Of a stretch of 64,000 nt of DNA, positions 8,861 to 20,622 are shown piece after piece. Origin of the DNA: Photorhabdus khanii NC19 (GTDB lineage Bacteria; Pseudomonadota; Gammaproteobacteria; Enterobacterales; Enterobacteriaceae); assembly GCF_000517265.1 (NCBI RefSeq), contig NZ_AYSJ01000017.1, forward strand, positions 1-64,000. Reading direction: 5' to 3'. The notes beneath the pieces are model-generated. The model was not told the DNA's origin. It saw only the letters and a list, made by a program, of their open reading frames with translations, and did no database searches. The translations under genes were made by a program, and so were the position numbers. Within the stretch, counting starts at the first letter, position 1. Each line of letters begins with the position of its first letter.

Positions 8861-10039
8861 TTAAGCGTTATTATTAATTATGTCGTTGACTATTTTATTT
8901 GCAGGGGACATATCTATTGTCAGCGCAGAGGTGTGATAAGCCGATTTGGTGCGTGTTCTGTCAGACAGAACAGGGCCATCAGAACGGGTGGTATCTACTC
9001 TTACTTTAGTCGAGAGGCCGATACGTAATGGGTATTTTTCTAATTGTCCAGGCTCCAGTGTAATGCGGACGGGTAAACGTTGAACAACTTTAATCCAGTT
9101 TCCACTGGCATTCTGGGCAGGCAACAAAGAGAAAGCACTGCCTGTACCCATATCAAGACCAGTGATTTTGCCGCTGAATATTTTGCTTCCACCGTAGAAA
9201 TCGCTGGTGATTTCGACGGATTGGCCAATACGCATATCGGCAATTTGAGTCTCCTTGAAGTTAGCTTCTATCCACATATCGTTTGCTGAAACTATCGCCA
9301 TTAGAGGTGTGTTTTTATTGATTTGTGCGCCAACCTGTACACTGCGGCGTGAGACATAGCCATCAATTGGGCTGACTATTTTAGTGCGTTGGAGCGCCAG
9401 CCAGGCGTTACGGACCTCTGTTGCTGCTTGTTCAACGGCCGGTTGTTTTTCTAGTGGCGTATCACGAATAACTGCCTGATTGGCGTTATATTGCTCGATA
9501 GCGATATCCAGAGCGGCCCGGGCACTGGCAACGGCTTCCTGTGCATGTTGCAGCTCTTCTTTACCAATCACTTTCTGAGCGCTAAGTATTTCACGACGGC
9601 TGAGATCATTTTGAACTCTGGTCAATTCAGAGCGGCGCAAAGCGATATTAGCCTGATATTGTTTACTGTTGACTATTTGCTGATGAGTCTGGCGAACACT
9701 GTTAGCCAGTGCTGTTTTTGCTTTTTCCAATGTTAACTCTGCATCTCGGGGATCGAGTTGTACTAATACACTGCCGCTTTTCACAAAGTCAGTATTATCG
9801 AAGTTAACTGTAATTACACTGCCGGTAACTTGCGACATAATCTGAACTTGATTGCCTGTAACGTAGGCATTATCTGTTTCTTGATGGTGGCGTAAGATGA
9901 GAAACCAATAAAAAGAGTAGGTAACACCAAGCAGAGTAAATACAAGAGTTAGTAATACTAAGGCACGACTGCGTTGTCTTTTTTTGTTATCGGTTGGATT
10001 TTGTGGTGCTGGTACTTCAATTTCCTCATTTGTGCTCAT
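8861..10039 (-). CDS. emrA: Multidrug efflux periplasmic adaptor EmrA
   Basis: This is the HlyD-family membrane-fusion protein that links EmrB to TolC across the periplasm. Its 392 aa comprise a short cytosolic tail, one membrane segment (about 28-48), ETDNAYVTGNQVQIMSQVTGSV (start of the lipoyl/barrel region), a long coiled-coil hairpin rich in Gln, Ala and Glu (about 100-200), and a second half-barrel with VSPIDGYVSRRSVQVGAQI. The ATG at 10039 follows GGAGATT with good spacing; another ATG 12 bases upstream is less likely. It is the second gene of emrRAB. Confidence 0.93.
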   Translation of the reverse strand: MSTNEEIEVPAPQNPTDNKKRQRSRALVLLTLVFTLLGVTYSFYWFLILRHHQETDNAYVTGNQVQIMSQVTGSVITVNFDNTDFVKSGSVLVQLDPRDAELTLEKAKTALANSVRQTHQQIVNSKQYQANIALRRSELTRVQNDLSRREILSAQKVIGKEELQHAQEAVASARAALDIAIEQYNANQAVIRDTPLEKQPAVEQAATEVRNAWLALQRTKIVSPIDGYVSRRSVQVGAQINKNTPLMAIVSANDMWIEANFKETQIADMRIGQSVEITSDFYGGSKIFSGKITGLDMGTGSAFSLLPAQNASGNWIKVVQRLPVRITLEPGQLEKYPLRIGLSTKVRVDTTRSDGPVLSDRTRTKSAYHTSALTIDMSPANKIVNDIINNNA

Positions 10040-10092
10040 AGTAATCTCCATGCTTGTTATCTATCTTTTGGCCACTATCATCTTTCGGCTCA

Positions 10093-10127
10093 CTTTCCAG
10101 TAGTGGTATGTCATCACTACTGGAAAG
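10093..10127. repeat. Perfect 13-bp inverted repeat in the emrR-emrA gap
   Basis: CTTTCCAGTAGTG (10093-10105) and its exact complement (10115-10127) flank a 9-base loop. There is no T-run on either side, so it is not a standard terminator. It lies between emrR and emrA on the transcript and could be a processing or attenuation hairpin or a protein-binding palindrome. Confidence 0.6.
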
Positions 10128-10272
10128 ATGAATCACACAGAATCCAATGTTATCGAAGAATAATAGTTAGCTTTTGGCAGAAAAGATCATCTTGGCTAAC
10201 AAGGAAATTTTTTTCGAACAATTTAACCAGAAAATTATTGTTTGGATGAAAATCGCTCGATCAAACAATAAG

Positions 10273-10800
10273 TTATTTTTTGATACAATCGCCCATTGTA
10301 TCAAGTCTGACCAGTAATTTTCTCATTAACTTCTCTAACTGTTTTTGTTCCTCCTGGTCAAGGCATGACCAAAGTCTTCTCAAGCAATCATGTTGAGGTG
10401 GAAGTAAACTATTTAAAAATTTTGTACCTTGATCTGTCAGGTGAAGGTGAAGACAGCGACGATCGTTATGACTTTCCTTTCTTTCAATCCACTCCTGCTT
10501 TTCTAATTCATCAGCAATACGCGTGGCATTAGTACGGGAAGAACCTAATGCGGCACTTAATTCTGATGGTTGGATGCTGTGGCTTTCTTTAGTATCAAGG
10601 ATCATCAGGGCCATGAACAAAGTCTCATTGATTCCTTGAGCTTTCAGCATATTATTACGGTTTTCAAGCAATTTGCTTTGGACGTGCATTGATAACCTAG
10701 TCAACAGGATCTCTTGATAAGGGATATCTTTATTTAATTTGGCTTGCTGTGCTGCACGAATATTCAGTAATTCTTCGGTAGGCGTAAACGAACTTTCCAT
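10273..10800 (-). CDS. emrR: MarR-family repressor EmrR (MprA)
   Basis: This is a drug-responsive repressor of the emrRAB operon. The 175-aa protein has a MarR winged-helix core: the recognition region is around [21 protein letters not shown] and the wing is [19 protein letters not shown]. In E. coli it binds its own promoter and is released by CCCP, salicylate and similar ligands. It is the first gene of the operon, with a 233-base gap containing a hairpin before emrA, longer than I remember for E. coli. Confidence 0.92.
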   Translation of the reverse strand: MESSFTPTEELLNIRAAQQAKLNKDIPYQEILLTRLSMHVQSKLLENRNNMLKAQGINETLFMALMILDTKESHSIQPSELSAALGSSRTNATRIADELEKQEWIERKESHNDRRCLHLHLTDQGTKFLNSLLPPQHDCLRRLWSCLDQEEQKQLEKLMRKLLVRLDTMGDCIKK

Positions 10801-10929
10801 TATTTAGATACCTTATTAGTTTCAACTGGTAAGATAACTTTTGTTATCAAACATCCAAATGGTATATTAAAAGATAAATTTAGCAATTGTAGTTATTTAT
10901 TATCATCATATTTCTTTTGATATTGATAC

Positions 10930-11268
10930 CTAATTCATAAATATTTTGAATGTTAGTCCAAAAAGCAGTGCGCCGAATAGTGTTGCGAGTATAATTTTCT
11001 TTGTTTTGTAAAAAATTAAACAGATAGTTAAAAAGCCCACCAGGGTAGGAAATAGCTTTTTACTGTCTCTCATTACATCAGGTACACCTGATACGATGAG
11101 TAAAGCGCAAATAGATGCAATGCCAATGCTGTCAAGAATAATGCCTGTTTTTCCGCCTTGTTTGCCACCAGACTGACGCGCTTTACCAAAACGCAGTGGC
11201 AGATAGCGGAATAAAAAGTTAGCTAATCCAACAAATAGCCCGATGAGCAAAATTCTACTGTCAATCAT
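10930..11268 (-). CDS. ygaH: L-valine exporter small subunit YgaH (AzlD-like)
   Basis: This is the small membrane partner of YgaZ in a branched-chain amino acid exporter. The 112-aa protein has about four hydrophobic segments and the family pattern NFLFRYLPLRFG near the N-terminus. Its start overlaps the end of ygaZ by four bases, so the two are translationally coupled. Gene order ygaZ-ygaH-emrRAB matches E. coli. Confidence 0.88.
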   Translation of the reverse strand: MIDSRILLIGLFVGLANFLFRYLPLRFGKARQSGGKQGGKTGIILDSIGIASICALLIVSGVPDVMRDSKKLFPTLVGFLTICLIFYKTKKIILATLFGALLFGLTFKIFMN

Positions 11269-12023
11269 TGTGTTTCCTTTTGTTCATAAGTGTCACTGTA
11301 ACTGTTTCGTGGTTGTAACAATGCGGCGATACAGCCACCGACAATACCTGCCAGAATGGCAACAGGGATTGAAAAAAGAGTTATTCCCAACAGTGCCCCA
11401 ATTAGCGCTGCTGCAACACAATAACTGTTTTGTTTTCTACAAGATGCAAGCAGAAAACTGAGAAATAGTGCCGGTAACATGAAAGTCATGGCAGCTTCTA
11501 TCGCAGGGTAGGATTCCAGATAACCGTTGCCAAGAAATGCGCCGGCTGCTGTACCAACAACCCAGGCAAGCCAGGAACAGCTTGCAATAGCCACCATCCA
11601 GTTTTCACTCCAACTACGTTGGTTCTTAATCAGTTTTGCGGTGGCTGCGGCAAAAACTTCATCTGTCAGACCAAAAGCCCAGATAAGGGTTTTTTTCTCT
11701 GTTAGTTTATCTTTGATACGATGTCTTAAAGATGGACCATACAGGATATGGCGAACATCCATTGCCAGTATTGTCAAGGCAGAAACCCATAATGACATGC
11801 CCGCGCTCAGTAAGGCCGTGATAACGAACTGGCTTGCACCGGCGTAGATGATGCATGAAAAGAAAATGGCTTCTATTGGGTTGAAGCCAAGTTTTACCGC
11901 GCTAAGACCAAAAGCAAAAGCGACGGGAATGTACCCGATTACGATGGGTAAACTGTCCATGATTCCCTCAGTAAAGGAAGATTTTTTACTGGACAAAGGC
12001 GTTAATGCGTCAGGAGCAGGCAT
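11265..12023 (-). CDS. ygaZ: L-valine exporter large subunit YgaZ (AzlC-like)
   Basis: This is the AzlC-family large subunit of a branched-chain amino acid (and methionine) exporter, 252 aa with seven to eight hydrophobic segments. The family motif FGLSAVKLGFNPIEAIFFSCIIYAGASQFV (segments 1-2) and the segment with DVRHILYGPSLRH are clear. It works with YgaH encoded directly downstream. It is expected in the inner membrane. Confidence 0.9.
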   Translation of the reverse strand: MPAPDALTPLSSKKSSFTEGIMDSLPIVIGYIPVAFAFGLSAVKLGFNPIEAIFFSCIIYAGASQFVITALLSAGMSLWVSALTILAMDVRHILYGPSLRHRIKDKLTEKKTLIWAFGLTDEVFAAATAKLIKNQRSWSENWMVAIASCSWLAWVVGTAAGAFLGNGYLESYPAIEAAMTFMLPALFLSFLLASCRKQNSYCVAAALIGALLGITLFSIPVAILAGIVGGCIAALLQPRNSYSDTYEQKETQ

Positions 12024-12115
12024 ACAAAATATCCGGTTATATAAATGTTATGTAACATTAACAAAAGGAAATCAAATAGAAAATATTATCCTTAATAAAT
12101 GTTTCATAAATGTTT

Positions 12116-13339
12116 TTATTTAGACATTTTTTTGCCATAACTTGTTTCTTGCAACGTTTTTGGCTCATGCTTTTTGCCTAAGAACCACACGATCAGGCTG
12201 ATTATACAGATGGTCATTCCGGCGGCGGCAACGCCATACCAACCCGAATGTTTATAAGCATAACCTGAAACGAGAGAGCCAAGAGCGCCACCAATAAAAT
12301 AGCTGGTCATGTAAGCAGAGGTGAGTCGGTTTTTGGCTTCTGGCATGATACGGTAGATCGTACTTTGATTGGTAACGTGAACACCCTGAACCGCAGTATC
12401 GAGGAGCAGAATACCAATCAAAAAGCCGATTAATGATTCTTTGGCGAAGCCAATCGGTATCCATGAAATAAGTAGTAGCACCAGAGAAATGCTGGTGGTC
12501 AGAGAACCTTTTCCTTTATCAACCAGTTGCCCGGTTTTAGTTGCCATCAGTGCTCCTGCGGCACCGACTAACCCAAATAAACCGATTATCCCTTCGGAGT
12601 AGTTAAAAGGAGGTGCTGAGAGCAGGAATGCCATTGATGTCCATAGAAGACTAAAATTGGCAAATGTCAGTGCTCCCAGTATGGCACGTACTCTTAGAAG
12701 GGGAGTTGTGGCGACGAGTTTTACAATAGAGCCAAGTAATTGGCAGTAATTGAGAGTGGTCACTTGTTTGTAACGAGGCAGGTAGCGCCATAATGTTAGG
12801 GAGAGAATCACCAATAAGACGCTGGCAACCCAAAAAATAGTTCGCCAGCCACCAAGCGTAGTCATTGCTCCGGAGATGGTTCTTGCCAGTAATATTCCAA
12901 GTAGCAACCCACTCATAATTATACCAACGGCTTTTCCTCGTTGATGGGGAAGAGCAAGTGTTGCCGCCAGGGGGACCAGTACTTGGGCAACAACTGAAAA
13001 TAAACCTGTCAGTGCAGTTCCCAGCAACATTTGCCAGATATTCTGCGATATAGCGGTAATCAGCAATCCAACAGCGGCTAACATTGTCATTGAGACAATC
13101 AGGCTGCGTCGTTCAAACATATCACCTAATGGTACAAGGAATATCAGGCCAACGGCGTAGCTCAACTGAGCTGTGGTCACAATAAACCCCGCTTCGCTGA
13201 CAGTCAGGTCAAATTGTAACGCGATAGTATCAAGCAGCGGTTGTGCATAATAGTTACTGGCAACAACCAAACCTGTGGCAATTGCTATCAAAGCAATCAA
13301 CCCTGGATTTAACGGTGTACGGGAAATATTTTCTTCCAT
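12116..13339 (-). CDS. ygaY: MFS transporter YgaY
   Basis: This is a 12-helix major facilitator of unknown substrate, 407 aa. Membrane segments run from LIALIAIATGLVVASNYYAQPLL through the end; LGDMFERRSLIV after helix 2 is the MFS loop motif. It sits between proX and ygaZ, the position of ygaY in E. coli, where the gene is usually broken; here the frame is intact. A drug or metabolite efflux role is plausible but not shown. Confidence 0.8.
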   Translation of the reverse strand: MEENISRTPLNPGLIALIAIATGLVVASNYYAQPLLDTIALQFDLTVSEAGFIVTTAQLSYAVGLIFLVPLGDMFERRSLIVSMTMLAAVGLLITAISQNIWQMLLGTALTGLFSVVAQVLVPLAATLALPHQRGKAVGIIMSGLLLGILLARTISGAMTTLGGWRTIFWVASVLLVILSLTLWRYLPRYKQVTTLNYCQLLGSIVKLVATTPLLRVRAILGALTFANFSLLWTSMAFLLSAPPFNYSEGIIGLFGLVGAAGALMATKTGQLVDKGKGSLTTSISLVLLLISWIPIGFAKESLIGFLIGILLLDTAVQGVHVTNQSTIYRIMPEAKNRLTSAYMTSYFIGGALGSLVSGYAYKHSGWYGVAAAGMTICIISLIVWFLGKKHEPKTLQETSYGKKMSK

Positions 13340-13515
13340 AAATGTGTTTCCTTATGCTCGAACGGCAGGTTTAGAGGGAGTGGGTAACTCACTAAAAGTG
13401 AGCGCATTGTAGTGAGTTTTTATTATTAGATTCAACGATAAAACCGAGAGGATGGTAGAAAGAAACCTGCAAATATTGATTGAGTTATCCAATTCGGTGT
13501 AAGGGAAAATAGACA

Positions 13516-13549
13516 TAAAAAATAGTGAATTGGTATAGGCCAATTCACT
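13516..13549 (-). terminator. Intrinsic terminator after proX
   Basis: A perfect 10-bp stem, AGTGAATTGG/CCAATTCACT (13524-13533 and 13540-13549), has a 6-base loop. On the minus strand ATTTTTT follows. It lies 15 bases past the proX stop and ends the proVWX transcript. Confidence 0.8.
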
Positions 13550-13564
13550 GTGGTATTCAGAATG

Positions 13565-14563
13565 TTAATTATTTCTGGCGGCTTTCGCGGCAGTTTCAAT
13601 CCAGTTATCAAATAATTTTTGGTGAGCTTTGAGCCAATTGTTTGCGTGGCGTTCGATATCTGCTTGCGATGCTTCACCATTATGCATCCGCAGGTTTTGG
13701 GCGTTAATATCAGCAAGCGGTATTTTCATAATAGAAAACAACTTAGCTGCTGCTGGGTTATCTTCTGCCCATTTTCTATTGGCGGCAATATGCATAATAC
13801 TTGGCGGGAAACCGTAATTAGCGCTGTTTGGTAGTTTGGTATCTATTTTTTCACCGTCAGGCATAGCCGAGAAAGGCACTTGTAGCCAGACAACATCTCT
13901 GCCTGGTTTCAGCACATCACTGATCCAGTAAGGTGTCCATGTGTAATATAAGATGGGTTTACCTTCTTTATAGCGAGTCATGGTATCCGCCATCATGGCG
14001 GCATAATTTCCTTGATTATGTTCAACACTATTGTTCAAGTCATAAGCTTTAAGGTGATGGTTAATCGCGGCTTCACAGCCCCACCCTGGGTTACAGCCGG
14101 TAAGATCGGCTTTGCCATTACCGTTGGTATCAAATAATTTGGCTATTTTCGGATCTTTCAGTTGGACAATATTCGTGATGTGGTATTTTTCTGCTGTTTT
14201 TTTGTCGATCAAATAACCTTGAGCAGCATTTTCTACGTAATTACCAACACGGTAAAATTTGGCATCTCCCCCTGCTGCCCGATATTGGTTGTTGTGTAGT
14301 GGTTCCCAGCTTACCGCCATAAAAGTCGCATCACCGGAAGCGATAGAGGAGTAGGCAACATTGTAGTCTACTTCTTTGATTGGTTTGACATCATAGCCAA
14401 GTTTTTCCAGTGCTTTATTGACGATAAGAGTCTGAAATGTTTCTTCGGTAATGGTGCTTTGTACTGGCTGTACACTGATACCTTTACCCGGTAACTCGAC
14501 AGCGAATGATTGAGAGCTTATCAGTGATGACAAGGTTATAGCCCAGATAACTATTTTGCGCAT
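13565..14563 (-). CDS. proX: Glycine betaine/proline-betaine binding protein ProX
   Basis: This is the periplasmic ligand-binding protein of the ProU osmoprotectant importer. From the ATG at 14563 (AGGAGG seven bases upstream) it is 332 aa. Residues 1-21 form a signal peptide ending in SFA. The mature protein carries the Trp residues that form the betaine aromatic box, in contexts such as [18 protein letters not shown] and [10 protein letters not shown], and Cys residues in [11 protein letters not shown]. It is the last gene of proVWX. Confidence 0.95.
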   Translation of the reverse strand: MRKIVIWAITLSSLISSQSFAVELPGKGISVQPVQSTITEETFQTLIVNKALEKLGYDVKPIKEVDYNVAYSSIASGDATFMAVSWEPLHNNQYRAAGGDAKFYRVGNYVENAAQGYLIDKKTAEKYHITNIVQLKDPKIAKLFDTNGNGKADLTGCNPGWGCEAAINHHLKAYDLNNSVEHNQGNYAAMMADTMTRYKEGKPILYYTWTPYWISDVLKPGRDVVWLQVPFSAMPDGEKIDTKLPNSANYGFPPSIMHIAANRKWAEDNPAAAKLFSIMKIPLADINAQNLRMHNGEASQADIERHANNWLKAHQKLFDNWIETAAKAARNN

Positions 14564-14635
14564 AGTTTTTCCTCCTGTAGTCGTCATCATAATTTTTTAT
14601 TAAAAATTTGCGGTTTGATATATGCCTTTGCAAGG

Positions 14636-15721
14636 CTATGCTTTTTTGCTGAATAAATGGGTAACTAATCCAATTGGCCCGGAGGTATACCAATGATTTC
14701 CTCCTTTGGTACGGCTGTCGCGGCCAAGAGATTGTGTCAGACGGTCAAGGAGAATCGCGAGAATAACGATCCCGACTCCACCTACCGCGGCAAGGCCCAT
14801 ATCAAGACGACCAATACCCCGCAGAACCATTTGACCTAAACCACCGACGGCAATCATTGAGGCGATAACAACCATTGACAGCGCGAGCATCAGAGTTTGG
14901 TTTATACCGGCCATAATTGTCGGCATAGCCAGCGGTAACTGAACTTTAAACAGCATTTGGCGAGGGCTGGCACCAAAAGATTCGGCTGCTTCTATCAGAT
15001 CTGGCGGAACCTGTTTGATACCCAAGATTGTCAGACGGACAATTGGGGGTAAGGCGAAGATAATGGTGACGATAACTCCAGGTACGTTACCGATACCAAA
15101 TAGCATGACGATCGGCACCAGATAGACAAACGCCGGCGTGGTTTGCATAGCATCAAGCAGAGGCCGGATGATTTTGGCGGCCCTTCCACTGCGTGCCAAC
15201 CAGATACCCAGTGGTAAGCCAATGATGATACAAAACAGCAGAGATGTCAGAGCCAATGCCAGAGTGACCATAGCTTCAGACCATGCCCCGATTGTACCAA
15301 TAATTGTCAGTGAAACAAGTGAGGCAATCCCCATACCAAGGCCTGATAACTGCCAGGCAATCAGAGCAAAAAACAGGATTGCAACGGGGGCGGGCATTGA
15401 GGTTAGAAATTGCTCAAAATTGCTGAGAACAAAATCAATTGGGACACGCATTCCCTGAAATGCCGGGCGAAAATTCAGTACAACCCAGTCAATAGCATGG
15501 GTGACCCATGAGTCTAAGGGTATAAGGGGGTGTTGGAATGGATCCATGATATTGAAATGTTCAGGCTGTACGGTTGTTGTTGGTGCATCCAGCCAGTCAG
15601 AACCAGCTGAATTATCAACACTGGCTTCGCTACTCCAGGGGTCTATGCTATCAACTGAGGAGGGATGGGGATCCCTCGTATCCTGTGTAGGTTGAGTTTG
15701 ATGTTCGTTTTGATTACCCAT
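14636..15721 (-). CDS. proW: Glycine betaine ABC transporter permease ProW
   Basis: This is the inner-membrane channel subunit of ProU, 361 aa. A long hydrophilic N-terminal tail of about 100 residues precedes the membrane region, typical of ProW. The cytoplasmic EAA loop that docks to the ATPase reads [19 protein letters not shown]. Its start overlaps the end of proV by eight bases. Confidence 0.95.
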   Translation of the reverse strand: MGNQNEHQTQPTQDTRDPHPSSVDSIDPWSSEASVDNSAGSDWLDAPTTTVQPEHFNIMDPFQHPLIPLDSWVTHAIDWVVLNFRPAFQGMRVPIDFVLSNFEQFLTSMPAPVAILFFALIAWQLSGLGMGIASLVSLTIIGTIGAWSEAMVTLALALTSLLFCIIIGLPLGIWLARSGRAAKIIRPLLDAMQTTPAFVYLVPIVMLFGIGNVPGVIVTIIFALPPIVRLTILGIKQVPPDLIEAAESFGASPRQMLFKVQLPLAMPTIMAGINQTLMLALSMVVIASMIAVGGLGQMVLRGIGRLDMGLAAVGGVGIVILAILLDRLTQSLGRDSRTKGGNHWYTSGPIGLVTHLFSKKA

Positions 15722-16913
15722 TTGGTGTCTCCTTATCTAAAGCCTGCAACAGCATCCCTTTGGAAATAACGCCGATGTATTTGTTGTTATCCCCAACAAC
15801 CGGAACCGCACAAGGTGATTGTGCTACAACAGAAATCAATTCATTGAGAGGCATATCCGCAGCAACGGCGGCTGGCTCTGTCAGTATGGCGTGTTCGATC
15901 GGTTTTTTTCCCCGTAATGCTTTTTCCAATGAATTTACGGAAACCACACCCGCGAACTTTTGCCCACGTTCGATCAGATAACCATAATTCCTGTTCTCGT
16001 CATCCAGGACTTTCAATGCGGAAAGAGGGCCAAAACCTGGCGCAACATGAAGAAGCGAGTCTGGGCGGCGGCGAGCGACATCTTTGGCGCTGAATACATG
16101 GCTGATATCTACGCCCCGGAAAAAGGTTTTCACATAGTCGTTTGCCGGATTATTTAGGATTTCATCAGGTGTCCCGACTTGTATAACCACACCGCCTTGC
16201 ATAATGGCAATTCGATCCCCGATACGCATTGCCTCATCTAAATCATGAGAGATAAAGACGATGGTTCGTGGCTGATTACCTTGCAGACTGAGTAACTCGT
16301 CCTGCATTTCTGTACGAATTAATGGGTCAAGGGCAGAAAATGCTTCATCCATCAGCAAAATATCCGGGTTATTAGCCAGTGCTCTGGCAAGCCCGATACG
16401 CTGGCGCATTCCGCCTGAAAGTTCATCAGGGTAGGATTGCGTATAACTTTCCAGATTTACCTGTTTCAGTGCATCCAACGCTTTTTTGTGGCGTTCTTGC
16501 TTGGGGATGCCAGCAAGTTCCATGCCAAAAGCCGTATTTTCCATGACGTTTAAATGTGGCATCAGTGCGAATGATTGGAAAACCATACTGATTTTGTTAC
16601 GGCGAACGTCTCTTAACGCTGTTTTTGAAATCTCAGAAATATCTTCCCCATCAATTAATACCTGACCGCGAGTCGGTTTTATCAGACGATTGAGAAGGCG
16701 TACCATGGTGGATTTGCCTGAGCCTGACAATCCCATGATGACAAATATTTCGCCTTCTTCAATGGCCAGATTGGCATTTTGTATACCAATAGTCAGACCT
16801 GTCTTTTCAAATATCTGATCTTTATTCAAGCCAGAATTCAGCAATTTGAATGCATATTCTGGATGCTTGCCAAATATTTTATAGAGGTTTTTAACTTCGA
16901 GTTTAATTGCCAT
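15714..16913 (-). CDS. proV: Glycine betaine ABC transporter ATPase ProV
   Basis: This is the ATP-hydrolysing subunit of ProU, 399 aa. It has a Walker A motif (GLSGSGKST, about 58-66), signature [15 protein letters not shown], Walker B ([13 protein letters not shown]), and a C-terminal pair of CBS domains (about 275-399) that sense ionic strength in related importers. The ATG at 16913 lies downstream of GAAAGGAAAG. It is the first gene of the osmotically induced operon. Confidence 0.96.
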   Translation of the reverse strand: MAIKLEVKNLYKIFGKHPEYAFKLLNSGLNKDQIFEKTGLTIGIQNANLAIEEGEIFVIMGLSGSGKSTMVRLLNRLIKPTRGQVLIDGEDISEISKTALRDVRRNKISMVFQSFALMPHLNVMENTAFGMELAGIPKQERHKKALDALKQVNLESYTQSYPDELSGGMRQRIGLARALANNPDILLMDEAFSALDPLIRTEMQDELLSLQGNQPRTIVFISHDLDEAMRIGDRIAIMQGGVVIQVGTPDEILNNPANDYVKTFFRGVDISHVFSAKDVARRRPDSLLHVAPGFGPLSALKVLDDENRNYGYLIERGQKFAGVVSVNSLEKALRGKKPIEHAILTEPAAVAADMPLNELISVVAQSPCAVPVVGDNNKYIGVISKGMLLQALDKETPNG

Positions 16914-16992
16914 GAAATAGTTACTTTCCTTTCAATGGTTATTTAATAATTTTATGCATTATTCATCTCTGCATGATTCTTTGAAGATATAT

Positions 16993-17020
16993 ACCCTAAC
17001 ATACTGAGAGAGCCTGACAA
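16993..17020 (-). promoter_or_regulatory. proU P2-like sigma-70 promoter
   Basis: On the minus strand TTGTCA, a 16-base spacer containing CTCTCAGTATGT, and the unusual -10 TAGGGT lie about 80-105 bases before proV. The -10 and spacer match my memory of the E. coli proU P2 promoter (TTGCCT-16-TAGGGT), whose poor -10 is linked to osmotic control. Confidence 0.7.
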
Positions 17021-17373
17021 CCCTATGTTAATGTTAATTAATGTAAAAAATAGTGATATGAAATTAATTGGAGTAAATGTATTTGGCGTTATTTCATTAT
17101 TATTAGCAAATTATTTTCTATGAATTGATTCTACTGTCGGAAGGGTGATTTGTTTCTATATTATTGTTATTAATATGTTTTTGTGACTTAAAGGTAATAA
17201 TTAGGCAATTGTATTTTAGATGGAATTGGTTATTAATTTATAATATTGATTATATCTGATTAGAATGAAATTTAATTCATTATTAATTAGACTTATTAAT
17301 GTTTTTTGTCGTTTGAGATGAGGAGAATGGCTGTTTCTGGCAAAAAATGTTCACAGGAATTCGTTGCAACTGT

Positions 17374-17406
17374 AAAAAACACCATAAAAATATAAGGATT
17401 TTATGG
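17374..17406 (-). terminator. Likely terminator of nrdHIEF
   Basis: An 8-bp AT-rich stem, CCATAAAA/TTTTATGG (17382-17389 and 17399-17406), is followed on the minus strand by TGTTTTTT. It lies about 105 bases past nrdF. Confidence 0.5.
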
Positions 17407-17511
17407 CATTTTGTCGTTTAAAAAACAGGCTTAATGATATTGTTTTTGAATATTATCGTATTATGGTTATCTGATGTTCGAAATATTTTATATAAAATAA
17501 ATTCATTTTCT

Positions 17512-18486
<975 letters not shown>

Positions 18487-18492
18487 TTAATT

Positions 18493-20622
18493 TTACAGTG
18501 AACATGAAACACAGCCTTGTACTTCTGTACCTTCCAGTGCGGTTTGCCTCAGACGAATGTAATATAGTGTTTTGATCCCTTTACGCCAGGCATAAATTTG
18601 GGCTTTGTTAATGTCACGGGTAGTGGCATCATCTTTAAAGAAAAGTGTCAGTGATAATCCCTGATCAACATGTTGAGTCGCTGCGGCATAAGTATCAATA
18701 ATCTTTTCCGGCCCTATTTCATAAGCATCTTTGTAATATTCAAGATTATTATTGGTCATAAATGGAGCAGGGTAATATACTCTTCCTGTTTTGCCATCTT
18801 TACGGATCTCAATACGGGATACAATCGGGTGAATACTTGAGGTTGAATTGTTGATATATGAAATAGAACCAGTGGGAGGAACAGCCTGAAGATTCTGATT
18901 GTAAATACCATGAGCCATCACTGAGGTTTTTAATTCAAGCCAGTCTTGTTGTCTGGGAATAGTTATTCCTGCTTGTTCAAATAGTTGACGGACTTTTTTT
19001 GTCTGAGGTTGCCATGATCTTTCCGTATATTTATTGAAAAATTCACCACTGGCATAACGGGAATTTTTAAAACTTTTAAAGTAGCTATTTCGCTCAATTG
19101 CAATCTGATTTGAAGTACGCAAAGCATGATAAGTGACGATATAAAAATAGATGTTTGTGAAATCAATTCCCTCTTCAGAACCATAATGAATGCTTTCCCT
19201 TGCCAAATAGCCGTGAAGATTCATTTGACCTAAACCAATTGCATGAGAATCCTGATTTCCTTTCTCGATAGAAGGAACTGAACCGATATGGCTCATATCT
19301 GATACGGCAGTTAAGGCGCGAACAGCTGTTTCAATAGAAAGGGCAAAATCAGGTGAATCCATTGTATGAGCGATGTTCATCGATCCCAGATTACAACTAA
19401 TATCTTTCCCGATGTGGAGGTAATTTAAATCATCTTCATATTCACTGGCACTGTTAACCTGTAAAATTTCGGAACATAAATTACTCATATTGATCCGACC
19501 TTTAATTGGGTTTGCATGATTCACGGTGTCTTCATACATAATATAAGGATAACCGGATTCGAATTGGATCTCAGCTAATGTCAGGAAGAATTCACGGGCA
19601 TTGATTTTTGATTTGCGAATTTTTTTGTTATTTACCATCTCAGCATATTTTTCTGTAATGCTAATTTCAGACATTGGCACGCCATAAACCCGCTGAATAT
19701 CATAAGGTGAGAATAGATACATTTCTTCATTGTGTTTAGCCAATTTAAAAGTGATATCAGGAATGACGACGCCAATGGAGAGTGTTTTTATACGGATCTT
19801 TTCGTCGGCATTTTCCCGTTTTGTATCCAGAAAATGAAGAATATCAGGGTGATGGGCATGGAGATAAACGGCACCTGCACCCTGGCGTGCACCGAGTTGA
19901 TTGGCATATGAAAATGCATCTTCCAGCATTTTCATTACTGGAACGACACCTGATGACTGATTTTCAATCATTTTTATTGGTGCACCGGTTTCCCGCAGAT
20001 TACTTAGTAAGCAGGCGACACCGCCGCCACGTTTTGAAAGCTGTAATGCTGAATTGATTGAACGCCCGATGGATTCCATATTATCCTCAATTCGCAGCAG
20101 GAAACAGGAAACCAGTTCTCCACGCTGCTTCTTACCACAATTAAGGAAAGTTGGTGTTGCTGGTTGAAAACGGCCACTGATAATTTCATCGACCAAACGG
20201 TCAGCCAATACCTGATCGCCTTGAGCTAAGGTCAGTGCTACCATGCATACCCGATCTTCATAGCGTTCCAGGTAGCGTTTATTATCGAAGGTTTTCAGTG
20301 TATAGCTGGTGTAATATTTAAATGCGCCCAAAAAAGTTTGAAAGCGGAATTTTTTGCTATAAGCTTGCTGAAAAAGCTTTTTAACAAAAGTAAAATCGTA
20401 TTGTTTTAGTACTTCAGTTTCGTAATATCCCTTTTGCTGAAGGAAATCGAGTTTTTCTTTCAGATCATGAAAAAAGACCGTGTTCTGATTTACATGTTGG
20501 TGGAAATAGCGATGAATGGCCAGTTTGTCTTTATCAAACTGAATATGTCCTTCATTATCGTACAGATTGAGCATGGCATTGAGAGCATGATAATCCTGCC
20601 GCTCGTTAATTTGGAAAGTCAT
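18493..20622 (-). CDS. nrdE: Class Ib ribonucleotide reductase large subunit NrdE
   Basis: This is the catalytic subunit, 709 aa, that reduces NDPs to dNDPs. Visible motifs are the active-site Cys contexts [13 protein letters not shown] and [27 protein letters not shown] of the barrel, and the C-terminal redox pair CVSC in the tail, which NrdH re-reduces. Its start overlaps the nrdI stop by four bases. No N-terminal ATP-cone is present, as expected for class Ib. Confidence 0.96.
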   Translation of the reverse strand: MTFQINERQDYHALNAMLNLYDNEGHIQFDKDKLAIHRYFHQHVNQNTVFFHDLKEKLDFLQQKGYYETEVLKQYDFTFVKKLFQQAYSKKFRFQTFLGAFKYYTSYTLKTFDNKRYLERYEDRVCMVALTLAQGDQVLADRLVDEIISGRFQPATPTFLNCGKKQRGELVSCFLLRIEDNMESIGRSINSALQLSKRGGGVACLLSNLRETGAPIKMIENQSSGVVPVMKMLEDAFSYANQLGARQGAGAVYLHAHHPDILHFLDTKRENADEKIRIKTLSIGVVIPDITFKLAKHNEEMYLFSPYDIQRVYGVPMSEISITEKYAEMVNNKKIRKSKINAREFFLTLAEIQFESGYPYIMYEDTVNHANPIKGRINMSNLCSEILQVNSASEYEDDLNYLHIGKDISCNLGSMNIAHTMDSPDFALSIETAVRALTAVSDMSHIGSVPSIEKGNQDSHAIGLGQMNLHGYLARESIHYGSEEGIDFTNIYFYIVTYHALRTSNQIAIERNSYFKSFKNSRYASGEFFNKYTERSWQPQTKKVRQLFEQAGITIPRQQDWLELKTSVMAHGIYNQNLQAVPPTGSISYINNSTSSIHPIVSRIEIRKDGKTGRVYYPAPFMTNNNLEYYKDAYEIGPEKIIDTYAAATQHVDQGLSLTLFFKDDATTRDINKAQIYAWRKGIKTLYYIRLRQTALEGTEVQGCVSCSL

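Larger units (their letters stand above)
16914..17511. other. AT-rich proU upstream region
   Basis: No gene is visible in this ~600-base stretch. It contains the proU promoter near 17000, a long AT-rich tract of the kind bound by H-NS in E. coli proU, and the nrdF terminator near 17390. Confidence 0.55.

Noticed and set aside
7295-13339. Genomic island around the emr and yga exporters
   Set aside because: Gene order proX-ygaY-ygaZ-ygaH-emrR-emrA-emrB matches E. coli; this is core genome.
13388-13420. AACTCACT...AGTGAGTT repeat between ygaY and proX with T-run on the plus strand
   Set aside because: The 17-base loop makes it weak and no plus-strand gene precedes it.
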